The translations under genes were made by a program, and so were the position numbers. The notes beneath the pieces were generated by a model. That model had not been told where the DNA came from. It did no database searches and saw only the letters and a program-made list of their open reading frames with translations. From Posidonia oceanica (taxonomy: Eukaryota; Streptophyta; Magnoliopsida; Alismatales; Posidoniaceae), in assembly GCA_037176725.1 (NCBI GenBank), contig JAZBRS010000059.1, positions 14,780,330-14,844,329 of the forward strand: DNA of 64,000 bases. Direction: 5' to 3'. This document shows, piece by piece, positions 21,901 through 34,071 of the stretch. The number at the start of each line of letters is the position of its first letter. Within the stretch, counting starts at the first letter, position 1.

Positions 21901-24133
21901 TTATTTACTTTTATTGCATTTCAGTCCTTCTGCAATTCAAAGTATTTTAATGTCTTTTAGTTTAACTCCAGCAATTTATTTTTATTACATTCCAGTCCTT
22001 CTGCAGTTCAAAATACTTTAATGTCTTTTAGTTTTAGTCCAGCAATTTACTTTATTTACGTTCAAGTCCTACAGTTGATTAATATCATTTAAATGCATGT
22101 TTTTATCTTATTACATTACTCTTAACTCCTGTTATTTATTTTATTTACATATCAATCCTCCTTCAGTGGTTAAAAATCAATTAAATCACATGTTTTCTTA
22201 TTACATTGTAGTTTAGTCCTGTTATTTATTTTATTTACACTTTAGTCCATCTGCAGTTGATTCAAATCATTTAAATAGCATTTTTACCATACTACATTGC
22301 ATTTTAGACCCTGTCTTTTATTGCATTTGCATATTGGTCCTCAGTTCATTCAGATTTCATTTAATCTCTATTTTAAAACCTTATTACATTATTAAAAAAC
22401 CCAGAGACTTATTTTTATTGCATCTAGGTCCTCAGTTCATTCATTCATTTCATTTAAAGCATGTTTCGAACTATATTGCATTGTAGAAAACCCCTGCAAC
22501 TTTTAAAAAATTGCATTTAGGTCCTATTTAGTTGTAACTTGATTTAAATGTGATTTTTTAACCTTATTGCATTGTAATAAAGCCCACAGGGTTTTAATAT
22601 TTTCATTTAGGTCCAATCTAGTTCCAGATTTGATTTAAATGTGGATTTTAAACCTTATTACATTGTAATAAAGTCCAACAAGTTTCAATTATTGCATTTA
22701 GGTCCAGTTTTCTTATAACTGTGATTTAAAAAGCAATTTTAAGCCTTATTACATTGTAATAAAGTTCTGTAGTTTCTCATTATTGCATTTGGGTCCAGTT
22801 TTTCTATAACTGTGATTTAAATGTGATAATAAACTTTATTACATTGCAATAAAGTCCTGCAGCTTGTGTTTATTGCATTTAGGTCATTCCCTTGCATATT
22901 TGCATGCATATTTTTCAGTTAACATTACATTCAGTCCTACATCACTGCATTAGCATTATTGCATATATTTGCACTGTTTTGCACACCCTTAGGGATTATT
23001 TACACTTATACCCCTACCTTTTCTGGCCCTTGAGCCTTCTGACTTGAAACCTGAATAACTTTTGATCGGACCGTTGGATTTCCACGATCTAACTGTCCAG
23101 GTCTCCTGATTGAATGATCTTTCATTCTAACCAAAGTTATCTCAGATCAGGCCTCAGATTCTCAAGATAAGTCTATTTGAACACTGCACAGCACTCATTG
23201 CTCCTTCATTTGCATTGCATGCATTGTTTTGCGTGCCCGCATCTGTTTTTTGCTTGTGTTTGCATTATTTTGCGTGCCCGCACCTGTTTTGCTTGCATTT
23301 GCATCATTTTACGTGCCCGTGTTTGTTTTCGCTTGCATTTGCATTGTTTTGCGTACTCGCTATTGTTTTCCTTCGCCTTTGCACCGTTTTGTGTGCCTGC
23401 TTTTGTTTCTCGCACCGTTTTGCGTGTTTGCTGTTGTTTTCCTCCACATGTCGCTTGCATGTGTATGGTTTTACCGCCGTTTTGTTTTATCGCCTGCATT
23501 TGCATTTAGGGCAGTGATGCTTACTGTCTGGAGTTCTCACGGACCAGGGTACGCCCTGTTCAGAACACTGACAACGCTGCTAAGCACTTAGATAGCACGT
23601 TTAATTTCTTGCACGCATTTCATCACTTAGAGCACACATCTGAGCATCTAATTAGGCATTCATGGCACTTAGGCATTCAAAGCATGTATTTCCCTGCGTA
23701 TGCGAGCGTAAGCCTAAAAAGACTGATTCTCGGGCGTGTCGGGGGTGCCTAACACCTTCCCTGCACGTAATAGGAATCCTTGCCCTTTCTCATGGCCCGC
23801 AATGACCATATTGCCCTTATCCTAGGCACGAGTCACATAATTTGCATCATTGCATATCATTTCATCTGCATTGCATTGCATTGCATCTTTTGCTTAGTTT
23901 TGCGTGTTTATTCATGCATTTCCCCGATTTTCCTTGTCTTCCGATTTAATAGACACGGTGGCGACTCTGATTTGTCTTATATTCTCCTTTTCTTTCCTTT
24001 TTTTTTCTTTTTTAAGTGTTTTCGAGTCAAGTCTTCCTTCTCAGATACACCCGCTAATAGTGAACCTGATTCCGAACGGTGCACGCGAGCTTTGGCAGCG
24101 TGCATGGACGATTCGGACACTGGGATTACTATA
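18953..24133 (+). repeat. Tat A 5' LTR, 5,181 bp
   Basis: Begins TGTAGACAACTC, followed by an AC-rich zone of CCTAAACC and AACAATTAAAA words (19000-20040), a pyrimidine-rich zone (20050-20330), a GC-rich zone to about 21720, a zone with a recurring 'TTGCATTTAGGTCC' word every 80 to 110 bp (21780-22900), a minisatellite (23215-23440) and conserved terminal blocks. No coding potential; frames over 20000-21780 are composition artefacts. It holds about 995 bp (20396-21390) missing from the 3' LTR. Confidence 0.9.
23215..23440. repeat. LTR minisatellite of TTTTGCGTGCCCGC-type units (Tat A 5' LTR)
   Basis: About six imperfect units of 35 to 40 bp, each with 'CATTGTTTTGCGTGCCCGC'-like core and a T-rich spacer. 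The 3' LTR (42060-42250) has fewer units, and the inner solo LTR has many more (59840-60475), so copy number varies between related LTRs. Confidence 0.8.
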
Positions 24134-24134
24134 G

Positions 24135-24152
24135 TGGCGATTCTACTGGGGA
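24135..24152 (+). promoter_or_regulatory. Tat A primer-binding site
   Basis: TGGCGATTCTACTGGGGA starts one base after the 5' LTR end. It begins with TGG, the complement of the CCA end of a tRNA, and has the TGGCGA...GGGGA form frequent in plant gypsy elements. The priming tRNA was not identified. Confidence 0.7.
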
Positions 24153-25478
24153 TACTAGACTCCGACTTTTGTTTTGGTTTTCTCGCTTGCTTGTTTTTGC
24201 AGCTTTGCTTGTCTTGTGCCTTTGCACCCTTTGCCTGTTTGTTTGCTCCCTTGTGCCGATTCCTAGCGAGTTGCATCGTAGAACTCTGCTTGGGTTTTAC
24301 ACTTCTTTGCCTGCTTTGCCTCGGCATGCTTTGTTATTTGCTCTGCTTTGTCTGCTTTGACTTTCTCGCTTGTTTACATGCTTTATTCTTTGATCTGCTT
24401 TTATTTGCTCTACTGCTTACCTACCTTTACTTACTTTATCTGCTGGTTCATCATTGCTTTATTTCTCGCGTTATGCATGCCTACATACTTGTTTGGCAAT
24501 AATACATGCTTTTTGAATGATGAATGCTTGTGTTACACACTTGCTATGCCACTACACACGCACATGCCTTGTATATATGCCTTTTGATATGATGAATGTT
24601 TCCCCTTCACTATCATGCCCACAAACACTTGCACATGCCATGCACATGCTTTTTGCAATGATGTGTGTTGTTTGCCTGCCATGTTTGGGTGATTTTCTTT
24701 CCTTTTTTTGCACATGCCATGTCTAGGATAGTAGAGACTGATTGCTTCCCCTGTGGCTAAATAAAAATAGCAAGAAAAAAAAAGAAGTTTTAGGAACAAC
24801 TAGAGACCTCAACAAACCTGCACCCCCTTTGAGTTAATAAAACGCGCAAGATAAAAAACTCTAATCATTTGCATGAAGCATCATATAGGGCATCCATCCT
24901 CTCATCTGAGTCCACCTATCAGTCTGCGAAGGACGGTCCCGGCCTCTTGTTCCACTGCTTTGGCATGGCCCAAGTCAGTCGGTCTATCCCCCCTTGTCCA
25001 GGGGTCGTGTCGGTGCTAGTGGAGGGTACTACCCACGCTTTGGCGGGGTTAGGGCCACCAATGCACCACCCTTATCACCTGAGCTCTGGCCAGGATTTAG
25101 ACAGGAGACCTACTTTTTTATGACCTGAGTTGATGACCCGTACACCTGTGAGTACCCGAAGTAGGCTACCTACTAGGATACACTAGATTGGTGAGGGAGA
25201 GCATGTTAGAAAGCATATGTCATTCATGCCACTAATTTAACACATTTGCATCTTTCATTCAGTTTCTAATCCCTGTTTGTTTGTGTTTGTGTCAGCAGAG
25301 ATCGGTAAGCGAGTTCCCTTGCTGGAGCTTGAGTACTGTCCCTTACTGACGCCCCTATTGCGACTTTTGCTCGCGACTATTCTCCTCTGAGCTTTCCGCT
25401 TTTGCGACGATAGCTCCTCCTAAGACTCGTCCTCTTTTCCCTCGTCGCAACCCTATCCTCACGCACTCTCGGTGAGCA
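24153..25478 (+). other. Tat A leader between primer-binding site and gag
   Basis: T/C-rich at first (24160-24730), then mixed sequence. Frames over the T-rich part encode only hydrophobic low-complexity peptides. No extra ORF upstream of gag, as Ogre elements often have, could be recognised here. Confidence 0.6.
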
Positions 25479-28014
25479 ATGACTCAGTTCGTTAGTGAGC
25501 CTCTTCTTACTCTTGTCACGGAGGGAGTTTCCGTTTCAGCCCCTCCGGTTCCCCCTTCGGCTCCCTTTGTGCCCCCTGTGACGCTAGGGTTTCCCGCTCT
25601 GGCGCCTTTGGTATCCCAGTTCGTCCCAGGGCATTGGCAGACATCCGCCCCTTCGGATCCGGTCACCGAGTCCATCTTGGTGACCGTCACTCGCATTCCG
25701 GAGACGCCTCTGACCCCTCCTTCTCAGGGATACGTCACTCTTGACGTCCTTTCTGCTGCTGCGGTGACTCTTGCTGTAGGACCTCTTTCCCTTGGACAGT
25801 CTGTGTCCATGCCACTTGCTTCTCATCCCTCGCTGGCACTGCACTTCAGCGTCCCCGCTGACGGGACGCCTGAGGCACAGTACCAGCACCTGATGGAGCT
25901 CGCCCAGAGACTGCAGGGTATGGCTCTATCGGTTCGTCCCCCCTTCATTCTTGCCACTCCTGAGATTCCCCTACGGCCAGTTCCTGCATATCATGCATTT
26001 GCCACTACACCTCCGCCTAGACCATCGTCTCAGCTGCTCACGGTTCCGACGATGGGGGCACGGTTTCCGCCTCCCACAGCACAACACACAGCACTGCATG
26101 CACCTCTGCCACCTGGTGGCCAGTCCTTCGGGCTGGTTGGAGCACAGTACCCCATTGGCTCGCTGTCTGGCACTCCGCTTGTGCAGCAACTGATGCTCCA
26201 GTACACTACACCTTCCATTGCACAGCATGCCATTTATCCTCCTCCCCTGCATCAGATCCAGAATCCTGCATACATCCCATCATACACCATACCAGCGCAC
26301 GGATACACCGGCCATCCCGTTGCTCCACCAGGCGATGCTATGGTAGATCCGGAGGAGCACTTAGGTGCGACCCACTCGGCGTATGTGCTCGCTACCCCTG
26401 CCGATCCCTCTCTTGCGGCAGCAAATCTAGACCCCATCAATAACAGGATGGACGTCTTGGAGAAGGCACTACGACTAGTGCAGGGTATTGAATACCAGAC
26501 CTACCAGTTCCGGGACCTCTGCTGCTTTCCAGAGGCGATAATCCCATCGAAGTTCAAAATCCCGGACTTCGATAAATATAATGGTAGGGGCTGTCCTATA
26601 GCACATCTAAAGGCGTATTGCGGTGATCTCGCTCAACTCCAGGTTGACGAGAGGTTGCTGATCCACCTGTTCCAGAAGACCTTGATTGGGCTGGCACTCA
26701 AGTGGTTCACCTCACTTGATATGTCAACTATCAAGACTTGGAACGACCTCAGTTAGGCGTTCCTGGAGCAATATTCCTTCAACCTTGACCTGGTCCCAAA
26801 GCACGCGGACCTGGTCGCAACCAAGCAGAATCCCAGCGAGTCGTTCAGGGACTACGTCGACCGCTGGCGCGCCCCTTGCTTCACAAGTTCGAGATAGACC
26901 CTCTGACGAGGAGTCCATTGAGATCGTTATCAAGGGGGCGTAGCCATCTCTCGGGGCTCTGCTTAGCATTCAACCTGTCACTACTTTTGCAGCACTAATC
27001 CGAGCTGGAGCGCGTGTGGAGAGTTCGTTGCGGAGTGGCAACTTCCCCGCTCTCTCTGCGTTCGCTAAGCAGGCCGCGACCAGCAACAACAGCGCCAACA
27101 ACAGCACCACCAACAACAACAGCGGTAGCAACAACAATCGTCCCAAGAAGAAAGATTCTCCGAAGACCGCTGTTGCATACGTCAATTCCCCTACTGCGCT
27201 TGTTCATCTGGCGTCTTGGCCTGCCCCAGCTCAGATGGTGTATGCTCTTGCACCTAGGAATCTCCCCACACCACAGATTACCACCACTGCTTGACCAGTC
27301 TATCCCGCCGCACCGGTTCAGCAAGGACAATACCCAAGGCAAAGATGGCCTCCCACAGAACGGTGGAAGTTCGCTCCACTGGTGGAACCGTTGAATGCCA
27401 TCTTGCCAAAGGTTGCGTCGCTCCTGAGATTCCCGGAGGTTCGCCCGCTCCCAAAGCCCTTGCCGTATTGGTATAAGGCGAACCTCTTTTGCAATTTCAA
27501 TCGAAGTGTCGGGCATTTGACGAACAATTGCTTCACCCTTCGGAATGCTATTCAGGACTTGATCAAATCGGGAACGATTGTGATCGACACCCACGAGGCA
27601 TCCACTCCTGCACCCACACATGCATCTGCTCATTCATCTGTTCCTCCTCATCCCGGCATCGTCCGCCAACCTCTACCGGAGCACTCTTATCCGGGAGGTG
27701 CGGGAACCTTAGGAATTCACTCTCTTTTCCCTTATGGGCCTACCACGTCCGTGGTAGACCTTTCTGAGCTCATCTCTGATATCTCTGAGCCCTTTCCTGT
27801 CAATCTCTATCTTGCGGCTGTTGCCGGCTTCGAGTCGGGAGTTCACATGATCCGACCACGTGCCAGGCCAGAGTGCTCATTCGCACCGCCCGCTGTGCTT
27901 CCTCAGGCTCAATCCCCTGTACACCTCCTAGCTAGGGTCCAGCCTAGATCCCCTGTCCATCTCTTAGGACGGCCTCAATTAGGATCCCCTGTACACCTTT
28001 TAGGCAGACCTTAG
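25479..28014 (+). pseudogene. Tat A gag (capsid region plus one zinc knuckle), broken
   Basis: From the ATG at 25479 a 425-codon frame runs to a stop at 26756. Its first 300 residues are Pro/Thr/Ser-rich and low in similarity; residues from about 330 (MDVLEKALRLVQG, FKIPDFDKYNGRG, LKWFTSLDMSTIKTWNDL) match the retrotransposon gag capsid domain. The match goes on past the stop (PSESFRDYVDRWRA), changes frame near 26880 and again continues (SIEIVIKGA, AALIRAGARVESSLRSGNF) to an Asn-rich tract at 27080-27150. A further frame, 27382-28014, holds FCNFNRSVGHLTNNC, a Cys-His-Cys knuckle in which one usual His is Asn. Capsid and RNA packaging roles are known for the family; this copy is disrupted. 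Confidence 0.8.
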
Positions 28015-28491
28015 CCTATCCCTGCCTTCCCTCCCCAACAACCTTATCCATCTCCCCAAAATCCAATAGGTACCCCTGCAGCCCCTCTTGTGCTCGCAGC
28101 ACGTGCTCCCGTGGTTATTGATTTAACTCGGGACACCCATCGCGTACCATACAGCTACACCACAGAAATGTGCGTGGAAGTGACGCGATCAGGGAGGGTC
28201 TACAAACCCCTGGCACCGGCGGTTAGGCCAAACCATCCAGAACCTGCTGTGCCCCCACCCTCTAGCTAACCCGTAGCGGGCCAGACCTCTAGCCAACCTG
28301 TAGCGGGCCAACCCTCAAGCCAACCCCCTATACCTGTCCCTTTAGAACTTGCCACCAAAGCCACCCCTCCTACTGCCAAGAAGAACCAACCCAAGGCTGA
28401 CATTACCTCTCAGCTTAAGAAGGTTAAAGCCGACATTTCAATTTGGGACCTTATACACTCCTCTTCCGAACACCGCGAGGCTTTTCTTCAT
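28015..28491 (+). other. Tat A gag-protease linker
   Basis: Pro-rich coding-like sequence with several stops, including a short repeat of the words 'AGCCAACC(C/T)GTAGCGGGCCA' around 28263-28325. No recognisable domain. Confidence 0.55.
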
Positions 28492-29233
28492 GTGTTCCAA
28501 GCAACCCATGTGTCCCAGACTATTGAGCCTTCAGCCTTGGAAAGCATGGTAGGGATGATTGCGAAGCCTCAGATCATCTCTTTCACGAGCGATGAACTGC
28601 CTCCGGCGGGGATTAATCATAACCAACCCTTGTTCGTCACGGTCAGTTCAAAAACTTCCGCATTCCCTCACGCTGGTTGATAACGAGTCAGGCCTTAATG
28701 TCTGCCCCTTGCTTACTGCAACAAAGCTCGAATTCAAAGCCGAGGATATCACTCCAGTTATAAAGGGAATGACAGCTTTTGATAATACCCACCATGACGC
28801 TCTAGGGATTCTGATTATTCCTCTTACCATTGGCCCGATCGTATTCGATGTAGAATTCTACGTCGTCGACTTGAAGCCTAATTTTAACTTCCTGCTTGGG
28901 TGCCCTTGGCTCCAGAAGCATCAGGTCCTCCCCTCGACCCTCCATCACATGATAAAGTACCATCGCGGCGACGATGTCGTTGTCGTCATAGCGGAGAACT
29001 TTGAGAAGGAGCGGATTGAGGCAGTCTCCCCTATCTCTTCACAAACCGTCCCCTTTGACTCTGAAATCTCCGATGTTTTGTATCGCGTTAACCGGTGCAA
29101 GCCGGTTAACTTCATTCCTGATCTTAAACGTGTCAACTCCTTGGCCGTTCACAATAACCCTTTCCAGATGGTCGAGAATGTCTGTCACAGGTGGGATTAC
29201 GTTAAGGACACACCGCTCGGGCGATACGGCTAG
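28492..29233 (+). pseudogene. Tat A aspartic protease region
   Basis: Two overlapping frames (28492-28680 and 28559-29233) make up a Tat-type retropepsin. Seen: IISFTSDELPPAGINHNQPL before the domain, then the active-site loop as TLVDNESGLNVCP, then FDVEFYVVDLKPNFNFLLG and the CPWLQKHQVLPSTLHH segment. Relatives have D-N-G-S at the active site; here the Gly next to the catalytic Asp is Glu, which should disturb the flap-loop geometry. A one-base shift separates the first strand from the loop. Follows gag and precedes a long linker to RT, the normal Tat order. Confidence 0.82.
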
Positions 29234-30640
29234 GGGATCGCAGAGCCGATCGTAGCGGAGGAGCGGAGAAAAGCAGAAGGTCTCGGTTACGAGCCCAAGC
29301 CCAACAAAGATGAATGCTTTCAGCTGAAGGATCAGAAGACGGTCATCCCCAGGGACCTCACTAACTTCACCAGTGTAGGTACTCTGGGTTCAATCGATGG
29401 TCAAGCCATAGTGCCGACAGAAGAATGGGTCTGCATTGAGGACTACTACTCAGATGAGGAGCAGTCTGGCGCAGTAGAGGTGGCCCAAACTTGTGGCAAA
29501 GCTCTGATCAGTACGGAGGCACCTCGGTCAATTTGTCTGGCTCTACCTTCAACAGATACAGCAGCCAATTTAGCAGGCCCTATGGCTAGATTGACAAGCT
29601 TTCACATTTCTACAGCCACATCAGCATCACAAGCACCAGCAGTAGCACAGCTCAGAAGTCAGGCATACCCCTTCAGGCACAGTTAGCCAATCTGCCTGCA
29701 GCTGCAGTCGCATCAGTACAGCTGTTACCCTCTCTAGAGGGTCAATCAGCCAGTTTAGCTAGCAGCGTGATTTGGCCCACTTCAGCAGCCACATCATAGA
29801 GAATGTAGCCGGCGCTGTCCGCTACACATCTTCCTGCCGCAAAACAGCAACCCTCGTGGCAGGCCCCCATGGCGTCAAAGGCCACACCCTTACTATCACT
29901 ACTAGATGCAGAGGTCCAGTTGAGCAGCACAGCCTCCCAGCCATCGGGCCCTTAGAAGAGCAGCTTTGCCTACCCTCCAACTGCAGTAGTGACTTTGGCA
30001 GCGCACCCATCTGTGGCTCCACTGACCAATCTATTTGGATCTTTGATCATGAAGCCGTCGCAATCAGGCGTGCTCGCAGGCCAGACAATGTAAGCATCCA
30101 GGGCGGTAGTACATCTAGCAGCCGGGCCAGAGCCAGAGGCCTCCGGTGCCTACTACGTTGACTCACCCTCGGATGAGGAGGAAGGAGCAGTGGCAGAGGC
30201 CCAGGTCGACTCATGGATGGGAGACTTAGAGCTACTGTACCAGGAACAGCTCAAGTTGCTGGCAGAGGACCTGGTAGAGCACTACCCTCCGCAAGTACAC
30301 TGGAAGACGCGGAGGAGGAAACATTGGCAGTGTAGACAGCAACTGAGTCAACAGTCCAGGCAGTAACAGAGTTGAAAGCAGCATCAGTAACAGAGTTATC
30401 AGCAGCCTCAGCAGTAGGGCCATCAGTAGCATCATTGACAGAGTCAGCAGAACCATCAGCAGAGTCAGTGGTAGAGCGCTCAACAGAATCAGCCAGGTCA
30501 AAGCAGGCAGAGGAAGTTGCCAAGATGGAGGTCGCGCACCGAGGATACATTAACACTCGAGTAAGCGTGACCATCCTGAAGCGTCACTAGGGCCAAGCAG
30601 CGGAACATATACACTCTTTCGATATCACAAACCCCACTTT
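29234..30640 (+). other. Tat A protease-RT linker, Ser/Ala/Thr/Glu-rich
   Basis: Coding-like but broken. YEPKPNKDECFQLKDQKTVI and WVCIEDYYSDEEQ near 29290-29460 resemble Tat linkers. A second copy of 'YYSDEE'-type sequence appears near 30145-30180 (AYYVDSPSDEE), and 30300-30510 holds a degenerate array of GCAGCATCAGTAACAGAG-like words that would encode Thr-Glu-Ser-Ala runs. Ogre elements splice an intron from this interval; I see no clear splice pair. Confidence 0.5.
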
Positions 30641-31685
30641 TGAGAAAGAGATCCTCTCGGAACTTATTACATATGGAGAGGAGGATGATACGGGCGAGGA
30701 CGAGAATGATGAACCATTGCCTGAGTTTCGACCCTATGACGACGATCCAGAAGGCCCCAACCTCCATGTTGAAGAAGAAACAGAGGTTGTTAATATCGGC
30801 ACAGCTAAAGAAGCCAGAGAGGTCCGTATCAGTGCCCAACTGTCATCCCAGGCCAGAGCAGAGTTCATCGCATTCCTGAAAGAGTATGCGGATGTCTTCG
30901 CCTGGAGCTACGAGGACATGGTCGGCCTTGATGTCGAGATAGTGGTGCAGAACCTGCCATTGAATCCAGATGCCAAGCCTGTAAAGCAGAAACTAAGAAG
31001 ATGGCGACCGCAGTGGTTGCTCATGATCAAAGAATAGATCATGAAGCAGCACAAAGTCAATTTCCTGAAGGTCGTCCTTTATCCTGAGTGGCTTGCGAAC
31101 ATTGTGCCTGTGCCCAAGAAAGATGGCTGAGTCCGGATATGTATCGACTATAGGGACTTGAACAAGGCGAGTCCTAAGGACGATTTCCCATTGCCTCACA
31201 TTGACGTCCTAGTCGACAATACTGTGGGCCACAAGATGCTTTCCTTCATGGATGGCTTCTCCGGATATAATCAGATCAAAATGGCAGAAGAAGACATGGA
31301 AAAGACTTCATTCATCACCCCCTGGGGAGTCTTCTGCTACCAAGTTATGCCGTTTGGGCTGAAGAATGCTGGCGCAACCTATCAGAGGGCCATGACTACA
31401 CTTTTTCACGACCTCATGTACCAAGAAGTGGAGGTCTATGTAGATGATATGATTGCCAAAACCAAAGAGCCTGAGGATCACCTTGCCTGTTTGAAGAAGC
31501 TCTTTGATCGCTTGAGAAAGTACAAGCTGCGTCTTAACCCCAGTAAATGTGTATTCGGGATATCTTCTGGCAAATTTCTGGGCTACATTGTTAGCCAGAG
31601 GGGGATTGAAGTGGACCCGATGAAGGCAAAAGCCATCGTGGACATGCCACCCCTAAGACTGAAAAGGAGGTCAGGGGCTTGCTAG
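30641..31685 (+). pseudogene. Tat A reverse transcriptase
   Basis: RNA-dependent DNA polymerase of the Ty3/gypsy type. From SAQLSSQARAEFIAFLKEYA and VFAWSYEDM the sequence goes through LANIVPVPKKDG, YRDLNKASPKDDFPLP, FMDGFSGYNQIKMA, QVMPFGLKNAGATYQRAM, the catalytic YVDDM near 31440 and SGKFLGYIVSQRGIEVDP. Stops interrupt it at about 31035 (after LMIKE) and 31129 (in KDG-stop-VRI, where relatives have Arg, consistent with CGA to TGA decay). The frame shifts near 31660 into the RNase H part. The catalytic core itself is open from 31158 to 31685. Confidence 0.92.
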
Positions 31686-32268
31686 GGCGTTTACAATATA
31701 TCAGTCGCTTCATTGCACAGCTTACGCCCATTTGCGAGCCAATATTCAAGCTCTTGAAGAAGAATGCACAGATCGATTGGAGCGAGGAGTGCCAGGCTAC
31801 ATTTGACAAGATCAAGCAGCTGTTGATCAAGCCTCCTGTCTTGGTCCCCCCACGCCAGGGAGACCTTTGCTTCTCTACCTTTCTACCACGCAGCATTCCA
31901 TGGGCGCCGTCTTGGGCCAACATGACGAGTCGGGTAGAAAGGAGCGCGCCATTTATTACCTGAGCAAGAAGTTCAATGAATGCGAAGCCAGGTACAGCAC
32001 AATAGAGAAGACCTGCCTATCTCTTGTCTGGGCTGCACAGAAACTAAGGCATTATATGATGGCATACCCAGTTCAGCTCTTGTGCCGGCATGATCCTATC
32101 AAGTTCCTCTTCCAGAAGCCGGCCATGGTGGGCAGATGTGTTAAGTGGCAGGTGCTGCTGTCTCAATACGACATCACCTTTGTCACTCAGAAGTCCATGA
32201 AGGGCCAAGCCATGGCAGATCATCTTGTTGATTTCCCTCTGCCTGAATACCAGCCACTCCAGACGTAA
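31679..32268 (+). pseudogene. Tat A first RNase H and connection
   Basis: GLLGRLQYISRFIAQLTPI and WSEECQATFDKIKQLL are the RT thumb and connection; a frameshift near 31860 leads to SMGAVLGQHDESGRKERAIY, LSKKFNECEARYSTIEK and SLVWAAQKLRHYM. The Asp expected in the first RNase H strand of Ty3-type enzymes is not present (the strand reads LYLSTTQHSMGA), as is usual in the Tat lineage where this first domain is degenerate. Ends in FVTQKSMKGQAMADHL before a stop at 32268. Confidence 0.85.
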
Positions 32269-32336
32269 TTCCCAGACGAGGACATTCTTTTTGCAATGGA
32301 GGACTCTGTGGAGAAAGACCTTGAAGATTAAGAGCA

Positions 32337-32760
32337 GTGGCAGTTGTACTTCGATGGCGCTGTCAACAAGAAGGGCCGAGGCGTAGGCGCAGTGCTGACA
32401 ACGCCTCAGGGATAGATGATTCCCTTCGCGAGGAAGCTGACCTTCAAATGCACCAACAACGAGGCAGAATATGAAGCGTGCATCCTAGGACTGAAAGTCG
32501 CCCTTGAGCATGAGGTGCAGAAGCTGCTTGTGCATGGCGACGCCATGCTGGTGATTTCTCAAGTGAATGGCAACTGGAAGACAAAGGATCCAAAGTTACT
32601 GTCGTATCACGAACACTTGCTGAAGCTGATAGAAGAATTTGCGAGCATCCGCTTCACATACATGAACAGAGCAAGGAATGCGTATGCAGATGCATTGGCA
32701 ACCCTGGCGTCTTGGCTCAGTATACCTGAAGACAGCACAGTAGATGTGTCAGTTACTTGA
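32337..32760 (+). pseudogene. Tat A second (archaeal-type) RNase H
   Basis: WQLYFDGAVNKKGRGVGAV, NNEAEYEACILGLKVAL, LLVHGDAMLVISQVNG and NAYADALATLAS show the four spaced acidic residues of an archaeal-type RNase H: Asp in YFDGA, Glu in AEYEA, Asp in HGDA, Asp in YADAL. An additional RNase H between the first one and integrase is a defining trait of Tat-lineage gypsy elements and supports the lineage call. One stop (32414-32416, before MIPFA) and one near 32330 break the frame; otherwise it is open to 32760. Confidence 0.88.
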
Positions 32761-32781
32761 ATAGAGCAGCCTGCACACTGC

Positions 32782-34065
32782 ATGAGCATAGAAGAGGCAG
32801 ATCTAGCTGAGGAGCAGCCCTGGTATCATGACATAAAGGTTTTCCTGGAGTCTGGCAGCCTTCCGCCCAATACCTCAGCAGTAGATAAAAGAACTTTGGC
32901 ACGTCTGGCGTCAAAGTATGTACTAGAGGCAGGACAGTTGTACAGAAGATCATACAATCAAATGCTCCTGCGCTGCTTGAACAAATTGGAGGCTGACACG
33001 CTGATACTTCAAGTACATGTGGGAACTTGCGGCCCGCACATGAAGGGCGTCCTCCTGGCCAAGAAGATAATACTCCAAGGCTACTTTTGGCTAACCATGG
33101 AAGCAGACTGCTGCTGGTTTGTGTGCAAATGCCACAACTATCAAGTGCATGGTAACTTCATTCGGGCGCCCCCACAGGAATTGCATAGCATGTCATCACC
33201 ATGGCCCTTCTCCACCTGGGGGATTGATGTCATTGGTGTCATTCACCCTGCAGCTTCTAATGGTCATCGCTACATTCTGGTAGCGATCGACTACTTTACC
33301 AAGTGGGTGGAAGCGGCCTCCTACAAAACAGTTACTGCCGTGGCTACAGAAAAGTTTATTAGAAACAATATCATAGCCCGGTATGGGGTCCCACATGCTC
33401 TCATCTCTGATAATGACACGAATTTTATCGCCAAGAGAATCGAAGACTATCTGTAGAGCTTCAACATCAAGCACCACAGATCCTCGCCTTATCGGCCGCA
33501 GATGAACGACACAGTAGAGTCTGCCAACAAGAACCTTGTTAAGATTCTGAAAAAGATGGCAGAAATTCACAATGACTGGCACGACAAGCTTCCTTACGCA
33601 CTTTGGGCGTATAGGACATCTGTCCAGACCTCAACAGGAGCCACCCCGTACTCTCTGGTGTATGGCATGGAGGCGGTGCTGCCTATCGAAGTAGAGATCC
33701 CCTCACTGCGGATCCTACAGGAAGCTGAGTTGGAAGAAGCAGAATGGGTCGAAGACCGCTGCGTCCAACTAAATCTGATTGATGAGCATAGACTGCAAGC
33801 TATGCACAATGCTCACTATTACCAGAAGCGAATGGCTAGAGTATACTTGAAGAAGGTTCAGCCCAGAAGCTTCCAGTCAGGAGATCTTGTTCTGCACGCC
33901 ATTCATTTACCTGATGGTCGAGGCAAATTCCGACCTAATTGGCGTGGCCCCTTTGTAGTCAAGCAGATCTTCTCGGGTGGCGCTATAACTCTTGAGAACA
34001 TGGATCAGGTCGAGTAGTCTAAGCCTGTCAACCTGTGCTACCTCAAGAAGTACTATCAGTAGCCT
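32782..34065 (+). pseudogene. Tat A integrase
   Basis: N-terminal zinc-binding part reads HVGTCGPHMKGVLLAKKI then CKCHNYQVHG: the two His are present, but the last Cys of the usual CHxC pair is Tyr. Core: catalytic Asp in TWGIDVIGVI, Asp in LISDNDTNF, Glu in TVESANKNL; TPYSLVYGMEAVLP follows. C-terminal part has YLKKVQPRSFQSGDLVL and KFRPNWRGPFVV. A stop at 33454-33456 (before SFNIKHH) and another at 34015 break the frame. In intact relatives the enzyme joins the cDNA ends to host DNA, making the 5-bp duplications seen in this window. Confidence 0.9.
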
Positions 34066-34071
34066 GGGGCA

